Shown here piece by piece: positions 1-13,276 of a stretch of DNA of 64,000 nucleotides. The translations under genes were made by a program, and so were the position numbers. Origin of the DNA: Baylisascaris procyonis. Its lineage: Eukaryota > Nematoda > Chromadorea > Rhabditida > Ascarididae. The DNA is taken from the NCBI GenBank assembly GCA_037389465.1, contig JAZARR010000221.1:4008501-4072500 (forward strand), written 5' to 3'. Numbering within the stretch: the first letter of the stretch is position 1; each line of letters begins with the position of its first letter. The notes beneath the pieces are model-generated. The model worked only from the letters and a program-made list of their open reading frames with translations, made no database searches and was not told the origin of the DNA.

Positions 1-883
1 CATCAGTGACCAGGGAAGGGATGCTGACGGATTTTCTTGGATCATTTTCTGGATCGGCGATGATCAACCGAATAATCTTTCAACCGTGGACTGCCATTTG
101 GTTGACGATTTAGGTGCCAGTTTGTTCTATATAAGTATGGGTATCCGATGTGGGAATCCCTGTGCATTGACCATATTCAAGGGTTGTTGACTCGTTCTAT
201 CGTATAAATTTGCACTGGAGCTAGGAATACTACCTGAAGAAAGCATGGCACTTACAGATAATGCTTTGCAGGTGGTACTTTTTGACTTACAAGATACACA
301 TTACTGTTGTAAGCATATATGAAATAATACATTCCATGATCAAGCTGCAATATGCTCATATCATTACAATTTTAATGATCGGATTTCTCATTTTTGTTTA
401 CCTGCATCTACATTAAAATATTCTCATTGCGGAATACGTTAGAATTCTTTGGTCGGGAAATTGATTTCTGAAAAATTTGTCGGATTTACATCACAAAATC
501 AGAAACTAATAAAAAATACTTTTGTTAGCTGTGTTCGCCGGATTTTTTTTTTCCTTTAATTTCAATCTTCATTTGAAAAGAGAAAGGGGAGGGGATAACT
601 TGTTGTGGTCGTATCGGCCAGAAGAGTATGTGAGGCAGGTTCGTTTTCCGTTCGTGGCAACCTTGCCATCTGTGTCACCCCCTCCCCTCCTCCCTGTCAT
701 GTCTTTTAAACATTTGTCCTTCGGAAATCGGCGTTTACTCTTTTCTGTACGATCTCGAAATAACACTATATCACTATATAAAATAGAAGGAAGTTGCAGA
801 TATTTGATTTGTTCTCTAAATCTGTCTGTTGTAGATTCGTTGATTGAAGTCAGGAATATAAGGAAATCGAAACGAGGAAGGGG
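1..883. other. 5' flank of the HIRIP3-like gene; no gene seen
   Basis: I see no convincing exon here. The stretch is AT-rich with a pyrimidine-rich patch at about 665-700. The sequence just before the ATG at 884 contains an acceptor-like site ending in AG at 853 (TTGAAGTCAG), which could receive a spliced leader or a non-coding first exon. The promoter itself cannot be located by eye. Confidence 0.4.
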
Positions 884-3800
884 ATGGCATCGGACGATAC
901 TGATAGTGATGTGCCATTGATGGCGATCCGATCATCGAAACGACCCAAAGAAACCGATTCAGATGATTCGTCCGATGTGAAGTCCCCATCGAAGTAAATT
1001 ATTCTCTCATTTACATATAAACACAATAAGCTCAAAATCCAGCTCAAATTTGTTTACTTATTTCATCAGCATTTCATCGAGGGTAGAGATCATCTTATTG
1101 CTCAATCATTTTGTTTCAATTTCAACCTAGGCGCTAAAAAATCCAAGTATATCAATATTTAGCCTGAGCTCTTTATTCATACCTTTCATGCTTCATTGAT
1201 TCGCGATAGTATGATGGCAGTCTTCTTCGGACTTGCTATATGCGACGAAAAAAATAACATTTAGAAATGTCCTCTTTATAAAATTTCGTAATGCTTAACC
1301 TTTAGAAGCTTAGAGAACAATATATTGTAGATTTTGTACCGTTCTTTACGTTAGCCGATCTCCTCTTCATTACTTCTGTATTTTACCGAACGCGTAAAAA
1401 GGTCCATTCCTCAGTTGAATTCAAAACTCACTTCATACTCACCGACCCAATTATCTCATGTCTTTGAAGTTTTCCTTCTTGCTAGAATTGCGGTTTTCGA
1501 ATCTGGCCGGCTTCAAAATTTTTCTGCAAAGTTCTTGCTTCAGTAAGTGAAAAGAATTCTGCGGACTGAGAGCTGGTTATCTTTTGTGGGCCAAATGCGC
1601 ATCAACGATTGCGTAGTTGTTGATTCCCCAATAATGGCATCAGGAAGTGATTCCATCGATTCAACACTGTCAAAGATTTCAAAACCTTAAAACTTTTGCT
1701 GCTACCTTACAAATATTATGAAACGTTTTCATTATCAGTGGTCAATCTTAACAATCGAGTCATGCGGCAATCTTTTTTTGGAACGTTGTGAAAGGCCTCA
1801 AAACTTTGCACGATAGCGGTGCTCAAAGTCGGTCGTTGAAGTAGGTCAAGAAGAGTTTAAGGGGTCGACTGCTTTCAGAGGGGTTAATATTCCCGAAAAT
1901 ATCGTTTGAGAGGTCAAAGCAGAAGAAATGTTTTCAGAATGTCGCCAAAACTTCAAGGTCTCATAAGTGGTAGTTATTAAGAGCCGTTTGCTCTCATAGG
2001 TTGTCATTCATGCGCTTTCATCAATCAAATTACTCAGGCAACTCTCATTTCTACAATTTTATCAAAGACATCATCGTCTCTCAATTTTGATCGTCCTCCT
2101 TCGATTATCAAAGTTTCTGTGATTTTTCTTGCTTGATTGGTCCATGGGAGGTAGGAGGGTAGGAAAGGAGGATGAAGGACAAAGTTGCAAACCTGTATAA
2201 CCCCCTATCTCAGCGTATTGCAACAGAAGTCCTCATAAATCCTCAGCTTTCTATGTCTTACGGAATCCTCATTTCAAGCACAATCGAATAAAACCTACAA
2301 ACCTAAATTCTTCAAAAAATTTCTCAAAAAATAAGCCCATGTCTTCAGCGTTATACAGTCCCATTCATATTCATATTCCGAAGCTCTCAGAATATTTGGA
2401 ACTCAAATCATTTAATTCGCATTATGTGATATGGGCGCTATCTTCGAAAGTAATAGATCATTCGTTTGAAGCATACAATATTTTTCTCCTTTTCTCTTTT
2501 TCTTCCTTTTCCTGTGCTATTTCTCTCTCCTTTTGTCTTTTCCTTCCTTTTCCTGCGCTATTTCTTTTTGACATCCTTTTTTTCGGTGGTTTGTGTCGTC
2601 CTTTGAAACTTCAATAGCATCTTTTGTTCTCTTCCTTAGGTCATCGAATGTTGCAAGGAATGAGTTCATATATGTAAGGAAGCAGTTATTTTAGAATTAG
2701 GTCAGTGAAAACGAGAGGATTGAAAAGATTCTATTTTTTGAGGATCACCACTCTTAAAGGTGATTAAGAACGCTGTTCTTTACCACGTGTTGAACCAATT
2801 TGCATAAATCCAGGTATTGTGGTTTCTTGTATGGACAACTGGTCGAATATTTGCTCCTACATTTTGTATAATACTGTGGTTATTTAAATGGATTTTTTAC
2901 ATGCATATAAATTTCCTACGGTGTGAGATTCTTTACGTTTATTTGTTGATATAGGCTGTTTTATTTAAGGAATGGAAAAGCAAAGAGGAAACGGCTCAAC
3001 ACCACAGAAAAGACCGATGAAATTGAGAGTAACGCATCGGTAAGCGAATTGAAATTAATTCGATTCAAAGATATTGATAAATTAAAAGGGAAACGGTGAG
3101 AGGTCAGAAATGTACGGTTCTGTTCACTTGTGCTTAGTGGAACTGCTACACAGCCTGAAGATGCATTGATTGAAACTCTAACGAATCATCCTTTTAGAAG
3201 CATAGAATCTCTTCATAAGGAGGGGTTATATTTTTTGCAGCTGATGAAGTGACGGGAAGGAATAATTATATTCAAGCCGACCTTTTACCAAAGGTTATAA
3301 GAAAGAAAAGGAGCCTGTCGAAAGGAATGCCTTGAAAATCTGTCAGCATAAAGGGAAATGGCTTAATAATGAGGGAGGAAGGGTTCATTCAAAGCTGTAT
3401 GGCAACTTGAGTGGTACTCCATAACCAGTGCTTAAAAATGCTCTTATTCATGCTCTGTGATTTAGCAATCGGATTCAGACGACGACGAAATTGGACAAGG
3501 TGGTAAGCGATGCTCAGAAAAACGATCTAAGAAAATGAAAGCGACGGAGGCAAACAATTCACCGAACTCCGATGACGAGCCACTGATGAAGAAACCGAAG
3601 CCGAGAAAAGGTACAAAAGATGATAGTACGAAAACGATGATGACAAAAAAGTCGGAAGAGGGGAAAGCTGATAAGGATGATGGATCGAAAGAAAGGATGA
3701 TAAAGAAGTCAGTCAAGAAAGGTGATTCAGAAATAAAAACGAAAGAGAGGATATCCGATGATTCAGAGGTATCAGAATCATCGAGTGATGATGCAAATAA

Positions 3801-6800
3801 CGGTAGCCGGAAGACCGATGATGCGGAGATTCGAAAAAGTGCTTCTTTGGAAGAGATGAAGCAGAAGGTGGCAGAAATGCTCGAATCATCTTCATCGGAT
3901 GATGAGAAGGTTGAGGAAGAAGAAGGTGAAGAGAACGTCGACGATGACAGTGAGAAGAAGAAAAGAGAGAGCGATGAGAAAATGAAAGAGAATTTGGCAA
4001 AGATGTTGACGTCGTCGTCCTCAGACGGCGATTCGAGTAATGGTGCGGAGGAAAAGGAAAATACAAGAAATGATGATTCAAAGGCAGCATCAGGCTCAAA
4101 CGATGATGAACACAAGGATGAGGATGACTTGGATGACCACGACAAACTCACTCTCAAGAAAAAGAAGTAAGTCACCAATTGCATCTAGGCAGTGGGCATA
4201 GGACATCCTTAGCCTATCTAGAGTCTTACTCATTTTAACAAGTACGACCATCAGCTGGGCTATTGTGGTTCGACGTCCGCATCATCCCTACCTATGAATC
4301 AGGTGGTTTTTAGACGGGGAGGAGTAGGGAGGAGGAATGGCGTAGTCAGGCAGGCCTTTTCTCTGCTCAGCTTCTCAGAGTTGTGGTCGTCCAATTTCAT
4401 TTGCATCAGGTTCAGATAAGCTCAAGCCACATAGGGATGAGGGTAAAGTGGTAATGATTTCTGTGGGGTTGAAAATATAAGTGTGGCTTTTTGTGGGACT
4501 GGAGGAAGTACAGATACAACTGTTTTTATGAGCTGGAGGTGTGCGTGCAATGGGTTTTATGTGGTAGGGATACAGATGTGACTATTTATGAACGTTTTTT
4601 CTTGTGGGACTGGGACATCGGTGTGAAGATGAAGATAAAACATTCAACCGGAATGTGTTACCACCGATGCTTATGGTCTTGTTTCTTTTTGTGAACACAA
4701 ATGAGCTAGATCCTCGATACCTTTCACTGTCCACAGCGATCTTGCTCGAATATGGTGCTCATAGACGAGAATGCTGTCGTCAGGGATCGGCAGGGTATGC
4801 GCTTAGCAGAATGTCATTTGATATCGTTGAGATTGGCAAGGACTGATCTGCTGGTTGCAGGCAGCTGCAGTCCATACCTTGAGCCTTGTTGACAATGTTA
4901 TTCGAAGGTTTTCGGGTTTCAGTTTCAGTTTGCTTCTTTCTATCTCTGTTCTTGATCTGTTTCAACTTTTTGTTTTTCGTTTTGGTGGTATTACGATAGA
5001 AATAACTGAAAAAAAAAATCTGCTGAAGCAATTAGATTAATGGCCTTACTTATTTGACCTTATATAGGACATTTGCTTCGATTGGCATTCCTTGACTCGT
5101 GTCCACGGGCAACGCTGGCAGTTGCAGAGTGTTAATCCATGCTTATTTAAATTACTTGGCCGACTAAAGTTGCAATCAGCAATGGATGATGGAACAAACC
5201 TAAACCGTTATGGGAAAAGAGGCAAGAGTTGGAAAAAAACGAAAAGAGATTAAATCGCCGCTCGTAGCAAACTTTTTTTTTGAATAATTTATTATTCAAC
5301 TAACTTAAAAAGGGACATATTTCAGGACCAAAAAGAAGACTGAGACGAGTGAGAAGTCTGCAGAAAAGAAGGTAAACTTGCAGTATAATTTGTTTTGCCT
5401 TTTGAAGTGTATGGAACGTACAATTTTTGCTTCTGCATTTGAGGGGCTCTATTAAATATGACCACTAAGGTTGTCTGATTTTTCACCATCAACTATCGTT
5501 TTCGCTTGAACTTGGCAGTAATTTTGGGCTTTCCACGATCCATCGGCTGAACCGATCAATGAATGGAAAATGTGGTTGTTATATCGGTGGCATTGTACGT
5601 AGTAGGTTCTTAATGCACTTTATATAATGCATATGGGTTATTGTTGTTATGCAGAACTCAAAAGTTCAGTTTGGTCTTCGAATTTCGATTCTTTCGACTT
5701 TTAATATCTGATTTTGATGCTCTTCTACTGGTGTAAAGTAAGTTGATGAGGGCGCTGAATCCGTGAAATCCCACCCACCATCTCACCTCTCATCCATACT
5801 TCCTTTGAGCATTCATCATCAAGATTACGAATATTTAGGGCGGTCTTGTACTTACTTACCATCTAACATTTTGTGGGCAGTCTCGAATTATACTCACTAG
5901 CAGGTGTGGCTATTTTAAAGATTTTCGTCCTCCCTATATCTCGAAAATAGAAGCACCAATTGTAAATTTCTAGCGCTTTCAGCTTTTAGACGATAACATT
6001 CCTAGCTTGCAGGTTTTCTGCCTATAATTACGTTCTATGAGAGCTCATATATGTGACCGAACCGGTGCCCTGAATAGATTCGATTTGCAGTTTAATTTTG
6101 CCACATTCTATAACACTTCAGACGAGCAAAGATTTGAAGAAAAATGAGTCGGATAAAGACAGCAGCGACTCCGACTTGGACTCCGACTCCGACGTTGGCA
6201 CTTCGAATGCGGTTTGAACTGTTTCCATCATCAAACATCCTCTTTTGGTTTTATGCTCTTTTGCAAAGCGGATTGTTGTGAAATTTTGGCACTCCTAATG
6301 TTTCTCAGTTGGTAGTTATAAATTGAAATTCGTTGGGCTCAGAGAAATTAAATTTTCGGGGTATAACCTCATCCACAGGTTTGCCACCCGTAATAATTAT
6401 CAAATGGATGCACCAGTAACCATCTGAAAAATTCTCACCTTCAATATACATCAAAATTTTCGCACTCTTTGCTTTTGCCCGAGATTAGATTACCCCATCA
6501 TATATAAAACGTTATGTATATAATACGTCGCTTCCTGAAATGTTGAATATTTGCATTAGTTACGGATGGACTTTCAAGTTGAATGAGTGGGAACTGGTGT
6601 AGCAAAAGATTTGATGGCCGTTTTTCTCTTCTCATGCTTTCTGAAGGATTTTTGCTTAGTTGACGTGCTTAGTTGAGTGCAGAGAGGATGGAAATAGTAT
6701 TTCCTATCATCATATCTTAGAGAAGCATTTTATTTTCTTTTTTATTTCTTGTTTCAAAAGGATTCAGGCAAAGGAAACCAACGAGAAGAAGGAAGAAGAT

Positions 6801-8904
6801 TCATCGGATACTTCGGCTGATGAAGTTCTCGACAAGAAGGTTTCAAGAAAAAAATCTAAGAAGGATGCGGATGAACCGGATGAGAAAAAAGGCAAAACTA
6901 AACGGAAAAGCAAGGTATATCCATTGGATTGAATTTTGTTGGATTGTATATCTCTGTGTGAAACATCTTTATTATTTCCATATTTTGAATTCGTGAGACG
7001 GTTATTCCATAGTGATTGAGAATGCGGTAGGTGTAATATAGGTTGCACACTAATTCCTCCGCGAAATTTTCATCGATTCGTCATATGATTACATTCACGA
7101 GTTTTTGCAGAAGCATGTCATCCGCATTGGCACTGATAAGTAAAGTTTTTTGAAGCATTGAAAAAGTTTCTTTATTATTAGATGTTTTTCTTTACTTGAC
7201 CTGCAAATCTTACAAAAACAACATTTTGACGACATCATACACATATGTATATATGCACGAACATACGCAAGGATATCTATATCATCTGACGATCGATCCG
7301 TTCGCCAAGGGTCGGCGCGAATCTGTCGAGTTTCATTCGCTTTTATTCTGCGCCTTTTGTTTCCAGGGTTGACCATAGAGCTGTACTAGTGGTTCATTTC
7401 ATCTCGTTTGCGACCTTCCGTGCGGCCGCTTTCGGCCGAGCGGCATCCAATTTGTGCATTTATATTTATGTATTTATTTGTGTATGTACGTTGGTATCTA
7501 CATATACCTGTATGTTTGCATGTGTGTATATTTGTGCAGATGCTTACACGTGTGTCTATGCCTATAGCGATAACAGGCATATGTCCATCTTTACTTTCCC
7601 GTCTATAGATGTGTTGGATCATTCCAGCAAGCGAATTACATAAAGCATAGCGATCAAATTTTGATTTATGTGATTTGCACCATCTGGCTACAACTTCCTT
7701 TGATTATCTCGACCTGTACGAATTGATGTATCTTCGAAATATTACAAAACTTTCTTGTTAAATTTGTGCTATCAACAAGATGCGAAGTGCAGACAACTAT
7801 TTGATTCCGAATTTGTGCTACCATTGCCTCCATAAGAAAATATGTATGTGGCCGATACATGTTTAGTTTTTTCATATTTAGGTGACCACTAGTTGACCCC
7901 CTTTGGCTGAAATGCAAAAAGCGCGCATCGTGCCAACTTGGCTATCTATCGCGCTTTTTCAGATTGTTTCATGCAGTCGATCCGATTAGCGAGATTTCAA
8001 ATGGGAAGTCATTTCAGTGACTGTTTACTTTACTTGCTTCGTCTAAATATGTTTTAATCATCCGTACAGAGGGGCTTTTATTAAATGTGTGCTGTAATGC
8101 ATTTGATATGTTTTCAGAAGGAGAAACCAGTGGAGAACTCAAAAGCGCAATACTTGAAAAGACTCAAGCATTTAGTTGTATTAGCTGGTTTGCGTTTCAA
8201 CTATAAGAAAATGTTCGACGGTGTTGATAACGATAAGACGAGAATCAAACTGCTCAAAGAAGCTCTTACCAACAAAGGCGTTACTGGTAAATTTAAATAT
8301 TCCTTTTTTTGATGAATCTATCGCTCAGATATATTTTGATATTTCGATTAATTCATTGTGTTCAGCTGCTGATCAAAGTTTGATGTTTTTTCATAGCTGA
8401 TGACAAATAACAAATAAGTGGTGACATTTCGCCAACATGAACGATTGAAAAACGATTGTGTTTTGCATATTGTCTCAGCTGCAATCTAAAAGTTGGAGTA
8501 GGAAAGGTTACGATTGCGGAAGCAAGAATGTCGAGCTATGAGAAAATCTAAGAGGGGAGGATAGAAGAGGTCGTATAGTTAGCGAATATATCGATGATAG
8601 TCCCACTTGAATTTTGCCACGATTGGCCTATCGTCAATCACTGGTTGTTAGTTGATGTTGCGTTGCTTGTACAGACGTGATACAAACTTTAGATCACTAT
8701 TACTTTATAACTTCTTTTGTTATGCATAATTGCTGTTACTACTGTATTGCCCATTCTCGTAGGCTACTTAGCCTATCGCAACCAAAGTTCACCTCATTCA
8801 TCCTCTATCATTGTTCGCTCATTGTCTGTTTTCGATGTCTTGTGTGTGGTTGCACTCTGTGCCGTTTTAACTGTGAGCCCCAAAAGGCTACGGCATTGAA
8901 ATTT

Positions 8905-8967
<63 letters not shown>

Positions 8968-10124
8968 TCTAAACCATAAGGTGATGGCCAAAACAGGACA
9001 ACGGGTACCTCAAGTCCCTTTACGATTGCCACTTGAAGATATCATGTGATTTACTGTTGAACCGATAATCCGTGCACCCTAAATCGTTTTTCCTCAGTTA
9101 AGCAGTACAATAGATGATTTTGCATGTGAAATGTGTTGCTATACTTTTTCTTGTTGCGTTTAGCTATTTGGGTTAATGCATATATTGATAGAATAAAAAC
9201 GAAACACATATTGTGCAAGCCTTTGAGATTATTGTCTTGGAGGGGATAGAAAGTTTCAAACAATAGTTATTGCCAGCTGTAGAACAACAGAATGCTTATG
9301 ATGATCATCGCAACAACTGCCCGATTGTTTCGCAAAGATTTTTTTTCAGCGTTAACCGTTGAAGGCTGCAAAAACTTCAGATTGAAGAGAGAGGAAGAGC
9401 AAGAATTGGCCGAATTGAGCCGAAATCGTATCATCGAACCTGAAACTAGTAAGTTTCATCCCCTAATTAATTTTTTTTTGCATATAATTTCAGCTGTCAA
9501 TAATTTTTCCACATTTCGATTGCTGAGATGAGGAACAGCGATCATTCACCTCCATTTACAAACATATTTATTTCTGAGAGGGTGCAAGATGAAGTGGCAC
9601 TTCAGTGGTTTCCTAGTAGAAACTATCAAATAAACAGGCACACGCACACGTATACGTATGTAAGTACGCATACGTAAACACAATTTTGCTTTATTTCGCA
9701 TTTGTATAGCAATGAGCATAGTAATTTCGTTCCTAGGTTTTCATAATTTCTGAGTCCACGAAGAGCGTCTCGCTCATTTAACACTCAAATATATCGCGAG
9801 TTAAGGCCATATGAAATTTTCGATTGCACATCTCGGATGAATTCATAATTATGGGTTCTTGTTTAGGTTGGAAGGAGGTTGCAGATGTATGGGTTTGTAT
9901 CTAAGCTTTATGAGGGTCATTTGAGCTTGTTTACATTGGGAATTTTTGAAGCAACGCGTGTAACACGTGGAAGCCGACGAGCGGAACAGGAACGAAAAGT
10001 GAACAGAGTGGCACGATTATCGACGTCATCTTCTGAGGCCGATTCGGAGATCGAGAAAATTCGTGAAGAGAATGTTCAAATTTTCTCGCGTCTCAAAGGG
10101 ATCGTCTCAGATGAATCGGATTGA
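884..10124 (+). CDS. HIRIP3-like histone chaperone with C-terminal CHZ domain (9 exons)
   Basis: Proposed exons: 884-993, 2955-3039, 3466-4166, 5326-5371, 6122-6211, 6768-6914, 8118-8286, 9350-9448, 9952-10124 (539 aa, frame kept at each junction). The first 390 residues are low-complexity, rich in Ser, Asp, Glu and Lys, with many SSSD-type casein kinase 2-like sites. The conserved part is at about residues 405-476: YLKRLKHLVVLAGLRFNYKK, then the LKEAL and GCKNFRLKREEEQELAEL segments. These align with the C terminus of HIRA-interacting protein 3, whose CHZ motif binds H2A-H2B. The inferred role is nuclear histone chaperoning. Exon 2 could instead start at 2970 in the same frame (acceptor TTTATTTAAG). 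The largest exon, 3, encodes most of the acidic region. The start is the first ATG giving an acidic Ser-rich N terminus; upstream coding exons cannot be excluded. The family call is firm, the exact N terminus less so. Confidence 0.85.
2501..2565. repeat. Two-copy pyrimidine-rich tandem duplication (period 41)
   Basis: Inside intron 1 of the HIRIP3-like gene, two nearly identical 24-base blocks (CTTCCTTTTCCTGYGCTATT core) start at 2501 and 2542, with C/T-rich spacer between. It looks like a local duplication in a polypyrimidine tract. Confidence 0.6.
7916..7959. repeat. Inverted repeat with perfect 10-bp arms and nested inner palindrome
   Basis: AAAAAGCGCG (7916-7925) is perfectly complementary to CGCGCTTTTT (7950-7959). 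The 24-base spacer holds a second palindrome, GCCAA-C-TTGGC, so the whole can fold as one interrupted hairpin. It lies in intron 6 of the HIRIP3-like gene. Function unknown. Confidence 0.65.
8907..8968. repeat. (TA)n microsatellite
   Basis: About 30 TA units with one interruption (TATG near 8953), in intron 7 of the HIRIP3-like gene, between its CHZ-core exons. A typical unstable dinucleotide tract. Confidence 0.95.
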
Positions 10125-10410
10125 GCTTGCTTCTAAGACTTCTAAGGCAACGTAGAAACTGTTTGATTGCAGTGCGTATTGAAATATGATATACGTCGTT
10201 GCCTAGTTTTGTGATGTCAAAGTGTTGTTGATTTCTGTGTAGAGTGTTGCTTATCGCATATATTCTGTTCATTTTCTTTGTTACCAATATTTACCTGGCT
10301 ATATAATAGGCATGCAGCATGTTTGCTTTATTGCTGAGGTTTTCTTTGTTTTGTTATTCCTCGCGATAAAAAATATACTTTCTACCTCCTTTATCGCGAT
10401 GGATTAACCA

Positions 10411-10416
10411 AATAAA
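10411..10416 (+). terminator. Candidate polyadenylation signal of the HIRIP3-like gene
   Basis: AATAAA 287 bases past the TGA stop. It is the first clean copy of the canonical hexamer I noticed downstream of the stop. The cleavage site is not visible. Confidence 0.5.
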
Positions 10417-13201
10417 GAACTGATAGTTGAATACAAAAGGAGTGGGAGGTAATCATGCAGTATTAGTCTTTGCAATGGCTATTAGATGATTGAATTGTGG
10501 TCGTTTATTGAAAGTCCATAAAAAGTGTGTATATAATCGTTTTTCGCATTCAACACTTTTAAGCTTCAAGTCATCATCTATGTAGGATTGTTCATTCCCT
10601 TGTATTGAATTGTTTCTAGAACAGAAACTTAACATGGATTGAGTTGAATTATGCTCTGAGTGGCAGGCGGGAGATTTGACATGTGGAATTCGAATTGTCA
10701 CGTAATGCTTTTAATCTGCAATCTAAATCTAAATCTAAATAAATCTAAAGTAATCTAAATTTGCATATTATTTTCCCCACATAGATGAGTGTTCTCGATT
10801 TAATAGATAAGAGTGTTGAAGCTTTATTGTTTCTCAATTTGTTAATGTTTTATTGATGCATCAATGTGGAGTATTATTCGTTTCCATTTATTCAAGCTGT
10901 TATATTGGTCTATTATTTTTGCTGTACGAGTGATAATGATGTTTCATATTATTGCGTTCATTCCTATGTGTTGTTAATTTTATACTTTAATTCCTATATC
11001 TGTTTGTTCATTCGAATGTATGATTTTATACTAAATTATGTTTTATGCTTTTATTGCATTCTCATTATCGTTAATACAAGGCTTACATGTTGCTCAATTC
11101 GAGGCTATCGTCGTTGCTAAGCTGAAAAAAGAATAGTAAATGAACGAATGCTTTACTGGAATATGGACCAATGGTGGACACTGGTCATCGGGCAGGCATC
11201 TTACTAAATGCGTGGGGTTTTTTTTTTTTTGCTGGCTGGTTTTGCGGTTAATGCAATAATTGCTGAATGAAGTACCCACCAATATGGGGAATCGATCGGC
11301 GAGGTAGTAGACGTTTACGAAGTGGAGCATGCCAGTGGCCACGTAAACGCCAATTGGACAAGTAAATAAGCGAGAAGGTGACATATGTACGAAGGATGGA
11401 AATGATAGATGTGAAAGCGCGAGTTGCAGAGCCTCAAAATTGATTTTTCTGTTCGGGAGACACGTATATAATGTTATCATTGAAAAGAGAAATTTATGGT
11501 TCAAACATGCTAATGTCGACGATGGATTGCTGATACTACGGTCGAGTGGCTGAATGAGATAATCAGCGCTTGAATACATAAAGATTTCTAAGCTAACGCA
11601 GCCGTGAGTCGATTTCGAACGTCGCGCATCGATTGTGTGAAGCAGATGTGAGGCTGTTATGAGTGCGCGTAAATACAAAACACGCACAACGTGATCTATC
11701 GTTCATTCTTCTAATAAAAGAGATGTGCAAATTATCGAGAAGATTTTATTCAAAATTGCACATTGCCGTCATTTTTTAGTACTGAACGTTTGCTCTTCCA
11801 CTTTTAGCGTATATAAAGAAATTTAGTTGTAATAATGGTCGAACGTTGATCTATTTGGTCATTCGTTGATGAGCGAATGGTGGCGTGCGGTGTGCAGGCA
11901 TTCGAGCACCGTTTCATCGCGATTGTATGCTGATTCGGTTCGTCGATGTGTTTCATGTTGACTTGTCGTGGATGGTGCCGATGTAGTTCGTATTGGAGCG
12001 CTGTTATCATCTTTGAGATTTTACAATTAAAAGTTGATTAAGCGTCAAGTTGGTGCGATAGAAGTTCGTGTATGGATGAGTTTTCATCGGCGGCAAATTT
12101 ACGATGCAGCGTATCGGCTATGCAAATTGCTCAACCTACAAACATGCCTTAGTAGCCTCCTGTTCGTCCCCGAATCATTCATCTTTCCGGAACTCTGTGA
12201 GGTTTCTGGAATGGGCTTTCTTTGAATATTCACTGATGGATTCATACTAATGATAATCACCTCAACGAGTTCTTGCGAACGAAAGTGTGTCTTTGTTGAG
12301 TGAAAATACGACTATTCGAGTGCTACCATCCCACTTTGATCTTCATTTAAATAAATGAGACGAGGAATATAAATTCCCTATTTCCAGTATACAATGGTGT
12401 TCTAGAGTTTTGAACAGACCAAGGCACTGCGATGACCAAAGTGCCAAAATACAAGATGTGCTCAGATAACGGCCAAAGCTCACTGATAGGTATTTCGGAG
12501 CATGAAAATGCTGGCAGTGACGTTCTCGAGAATCCGAAAAAATTGAAACCTCTCCTGTGGGTCCGTGTATGTGCTTCAGAATGCTCAGATTGTCAACATA
12601 TTGATTAGTATGGGTGTCTTGTCGTGAACGCATTGGAGCTGAAATCGATGTTAGCAAGAGTATAGTATAGCTTTGCAACGTTCAATCAGGAAGTGAGGGC
12701 CCCTTCTAGTGAACTTCTGCCTTCATATGAACTCCTGTATATAGCCGTTTCGAAAAGTATCCCCATATAGAAGCCAATCATTGTCAGCCATTTTGATGTC
12801 ATTAGGACGTCAGATCATTTGCTTGCATGTATTCTCAGTGCGCCGTAGCTGCGGGCCTGTTTGCAGGTCAAGGAATGGTATCTTAACTCTCTGATATATG
12901 TACGCTAATATTTTCAACTCCACCGGAGCGTCCAGAAGGTTGCAATAGATTTGGAGCCGAGTCTGATGAATTGTTGAATTGTGTTAATGAATCTTGCCTC
13001 GGCTCTCTCTTTGTTCCGCGAATACCCACTGATGCTGATATGCACGCAACTCATTCCACATTCTCGTGCCTTCTCGAATGTTCATTTGTTTGTGCAATCA
13101 TGCCCACATACATCCCGTCGTTTTGGGATTAGCAAGGGAATGCTCAGCAAACACAACACTTAGTCCCTGGATCTATCCCACCCAAGTTTTGGTGCTTGTA
13201 C

Positions 13202-13276
13202 AAACTTTAAACTGTATTATCCCAAGTTGCCTGCCTCATTATGATGAAGAACTTGGGGTAATATAGTTTAAAGTTT
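13202..13276 (+). repeat. Near-perfect hairpin: 27-bp arms, 21-base loop
   Basis: Arms 13202-13228 and 13250-13276 are complementary at all 27 positions if two G-U pairs are allowed. Read as RNA from the + strand, the two non-Watson-Crick positions are G-U wobbles; on the - strand they would be A-C mismatches. A poly-T run follows the right arm. Arm and loop lengths suit a small-RNA precursor, but the near-complete pairing also fits the core of a foldback element. I match no known microRNA. Confidence 0.6.

Noticed and set aside
3462..4184. Long minus-strand open frame opposite the acidic exon
   Set aside because: It is the antisense shadow of the Ser/Asp/Glu-rich HIRIP3-like exon (GAT/TCA codons read as Ser/Phe on the other strand); no own features.
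7111..7139. Small exon-like piece after TTTTTGCAG in the HIRIP3-like gene
   Set aside because: Its length (29) breaks the frame to exon 8118, whereas 6914 to 8118 joins directly in phase.
8677..9032. Open frames with Tyr-Ile runs on both strands
   Set aside because: They are translations of the (TA)n tract inside an intron.
11094..11687. 197-codon minus-strand open frame
   Set aside because: No recognisable domain, and part of the frame is a translated homopolymer tract. Length is the only argument, and the local composition is less AT-rich.
13190..13199. ACCCAAGTTT, part of the nematode SL1 spliced leader
   Set aside because: Only ten bases match; the rest of the leader, its donor and an Sm site are absent.
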